From Spirochaetaceae bacterium (GTDB lineage Bacteria > Spirochaetota > Spirochaetia > DSM-2461), in assembly GCA_016342385.1 (NCBI GenBank), contig JAEINM010000230.1, positions 1 through 6,745 of the forward strand: a DNA stretch of 6,745 nt. Reading direction: 5' to 3'. Shown here one piece after another: positions 6,204 to 6,745 of this stretch. The position numbers were made by a program, and so were the translations under genes. Position 1 is the first letter of the stretch. Each line of letters starts with the position of its first letter. The notes under the pieces are model-generated. The model worked only from the letters and a program-made list of their open reading frames with translations. It did not search any database and was not told where the DNA came from.

Positions 6204-6745
6204 AAAATGGTCCCTGTTCATCCCTTCTCTGCTACTGGTTTTTGTTGTCATTTTTTTACTGGTGGAAAAACCGAACGCACCCAAAGAGGTGACCTTTGCA
6301 CCGCTTTTTCAGATCCTGGGTAAATTTGTTCAGACCGCCGATGTTGCCTTCAGCCGGATTCTTTCAGCGGGGGAGTGGGATGAAGCTTCTTTCGGAGCTG
6401 AACTGAAGAAGAGATTTGATGATGAATATGAGATCTCTTCCGACTCAATCTACATGAATGAATTGCTAGTTGATTTAATCGAAACCAGTCGAAAGGATTT
6501 CGGTTATACAGTCTATGTGGATCAGTATATGGCTCCCAATGCTTTTGCCATGCCAGGAGGGGTCATCGTATTTTCTGCGGAATTGCTGGAATTGCTGGAA
6601 ACTGAAGCACAGGTCGCCTCGATCCTCAGCCATGAAATAGCCCATATTGAACTGGATCACTGTCTCAATGCTTTTAAGTTTGAAATGGCTAAGGACAAAT
6701 ATGATCTTGAGGCTCTGGATCTATTCTCCACTCTCTATAATGTTC
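6196..6745 (+). CDS. M48-type membrane-anchored zinc metalloprotease, 3' end outside window
   Basis: The first 183 residues of a zinc endopeptidase. Residues 5-23 (WSLFIPSLLLVFVVIFLLV) follow a basic FKK start and form a signal anchor or signal peptide; there is no lipobox cysteine, so the catalytic part is probably periplasmic or extracytoplasmic and membrane-tethered. The M48 signature is clear: PNAFAMPGGVIVFSAEL at 114-130 and then LSHEIAHIELDH, with HEIAH at 146-150 supplying two zinc ligands and catalytic Glu147. The third ligand, usually a Glu further downstream, lies beyond the window. Relatives such as BepA and LoiP act in envelope protein quality control. The ATG at 6196 overlaps the stop of the preceding membrane protein gene (ATGTTTAA); AAGGA at 6180-6184 is a weak, rather distant ribosome binding site, so coupled translation is likely. 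Any C-terminal TPR or other domain cannot be seen. Confidence 0.92.
   Translation, partial: MFKKWSLFIPSLLLVFVVIFLLVEKPNAPKEVTFAPLFQILGKFVQTADVAFSRILSAGEWDEASFGAELKKRFDDEYEISSDSIYMNELLVDLIETSRKDFGYTVYVDQYMAPNAFAMPGGVIVFSAELLELLETEAQVASILSHEIAHIELDHCLNAFKFEMAKDKYDLEALDLFSTLYNV
6579..6599 (+). repeat. Short 9-base in-frame tandem repeat
   Basis: GGAATTGCT occurs twice in tandem and is followed by a partial third copy, within the M48 protease gene. It encodes ELLELLE at residues 129-135, just before the zinc-binding helix. Because the unit is three codons, slippage would change length without breaking the frame. The residues fit the helix that normally precedes HExxH in the family, so it may be no more than a chance duplication. 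Confidence 0.5.

Noticed and set aside
6579..6599. The 9-base tandem repeat as a phase-variation switch
   Set aside because: The unit is three codons and only two full copies are present, so slippage would not shift the frame. It is recorded only as a minor repeat.
1..6745. CRISPR arrays, tRNA or rRNA genes, insertion sequences, toxin-antitoxin pairs, phage genes
   Set aside because: I looked on both strands and found no spaced repeats, cloverleaf-like sequences, transposase or integrase motifs, or paired small genes of that kind.

Overview
The window looks like an ordinary bacterial chromosomal segment. It is AT-leaning and densely coded, with sigma70-type promoter spacing. Two SD-led genes encode aldo/keto reductases, one of them of the type that usually carries a C-terminal ferredoxin domain in anaerobes. 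A Gram-negative anaerobe or facultative anaerobe, possibly a spirochaete, would fit, but that placement is a low-confidence inference. I saw no RNA gene, insertion sequence, CRISPR array or attachment site.

The left half (1-3266) is read on the minus strand. In transcription order it holds a SprT-like metalloprotease (start 3266 or 3248, end 2529), a KCNAB/Tas-type aldo/keto reductase (2422-1472), a TetR-family regulator (1381-818) and a second aldo/keto reductase of the COG1453 type (765 to beyond base 1). The clearest regulatory feature is a strong promoter for the TetR gene. A perfect inverted repeat covers its -35 and spacer, and a second copy of the same core (TGACT-N4-AGTCA) lies just before the ribosome binding site of the downstream reductase. 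This points to an autoregulated tetR-reductase unit. The TetR promoter is placed so that its mRNA should begin at, or within a base or two of, the ATG, giving a leaderless transcript.

The right half (3369 to the end) is read on the plus strand, divergently from the SprT-like gene across a gap of about 100 bases. A 944-residue polytopic membrane protein of DUF2339-like layout overlaps by 8 bases the start of a membrane-anchored M48-type zinc metalloprotease, which is cut by the window end. The tight overlap implies translational coupling and a shared role at the membrane, possibly envelope maintenance or quality control; no specific function can be read from the sequence. The membrane protein has no Shine-Dalgarno sequence, and a 24-codon hydrophobic mini-ORF ends across its start codon.

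The most promising items for follow-up are the polytopic protein/M48 protease pair, the leaderless TetR gene with its twin operators, and the SprT-like protein, which is longer than usual and has no zinc-ribbon cysteines. None is proven to be a new system.
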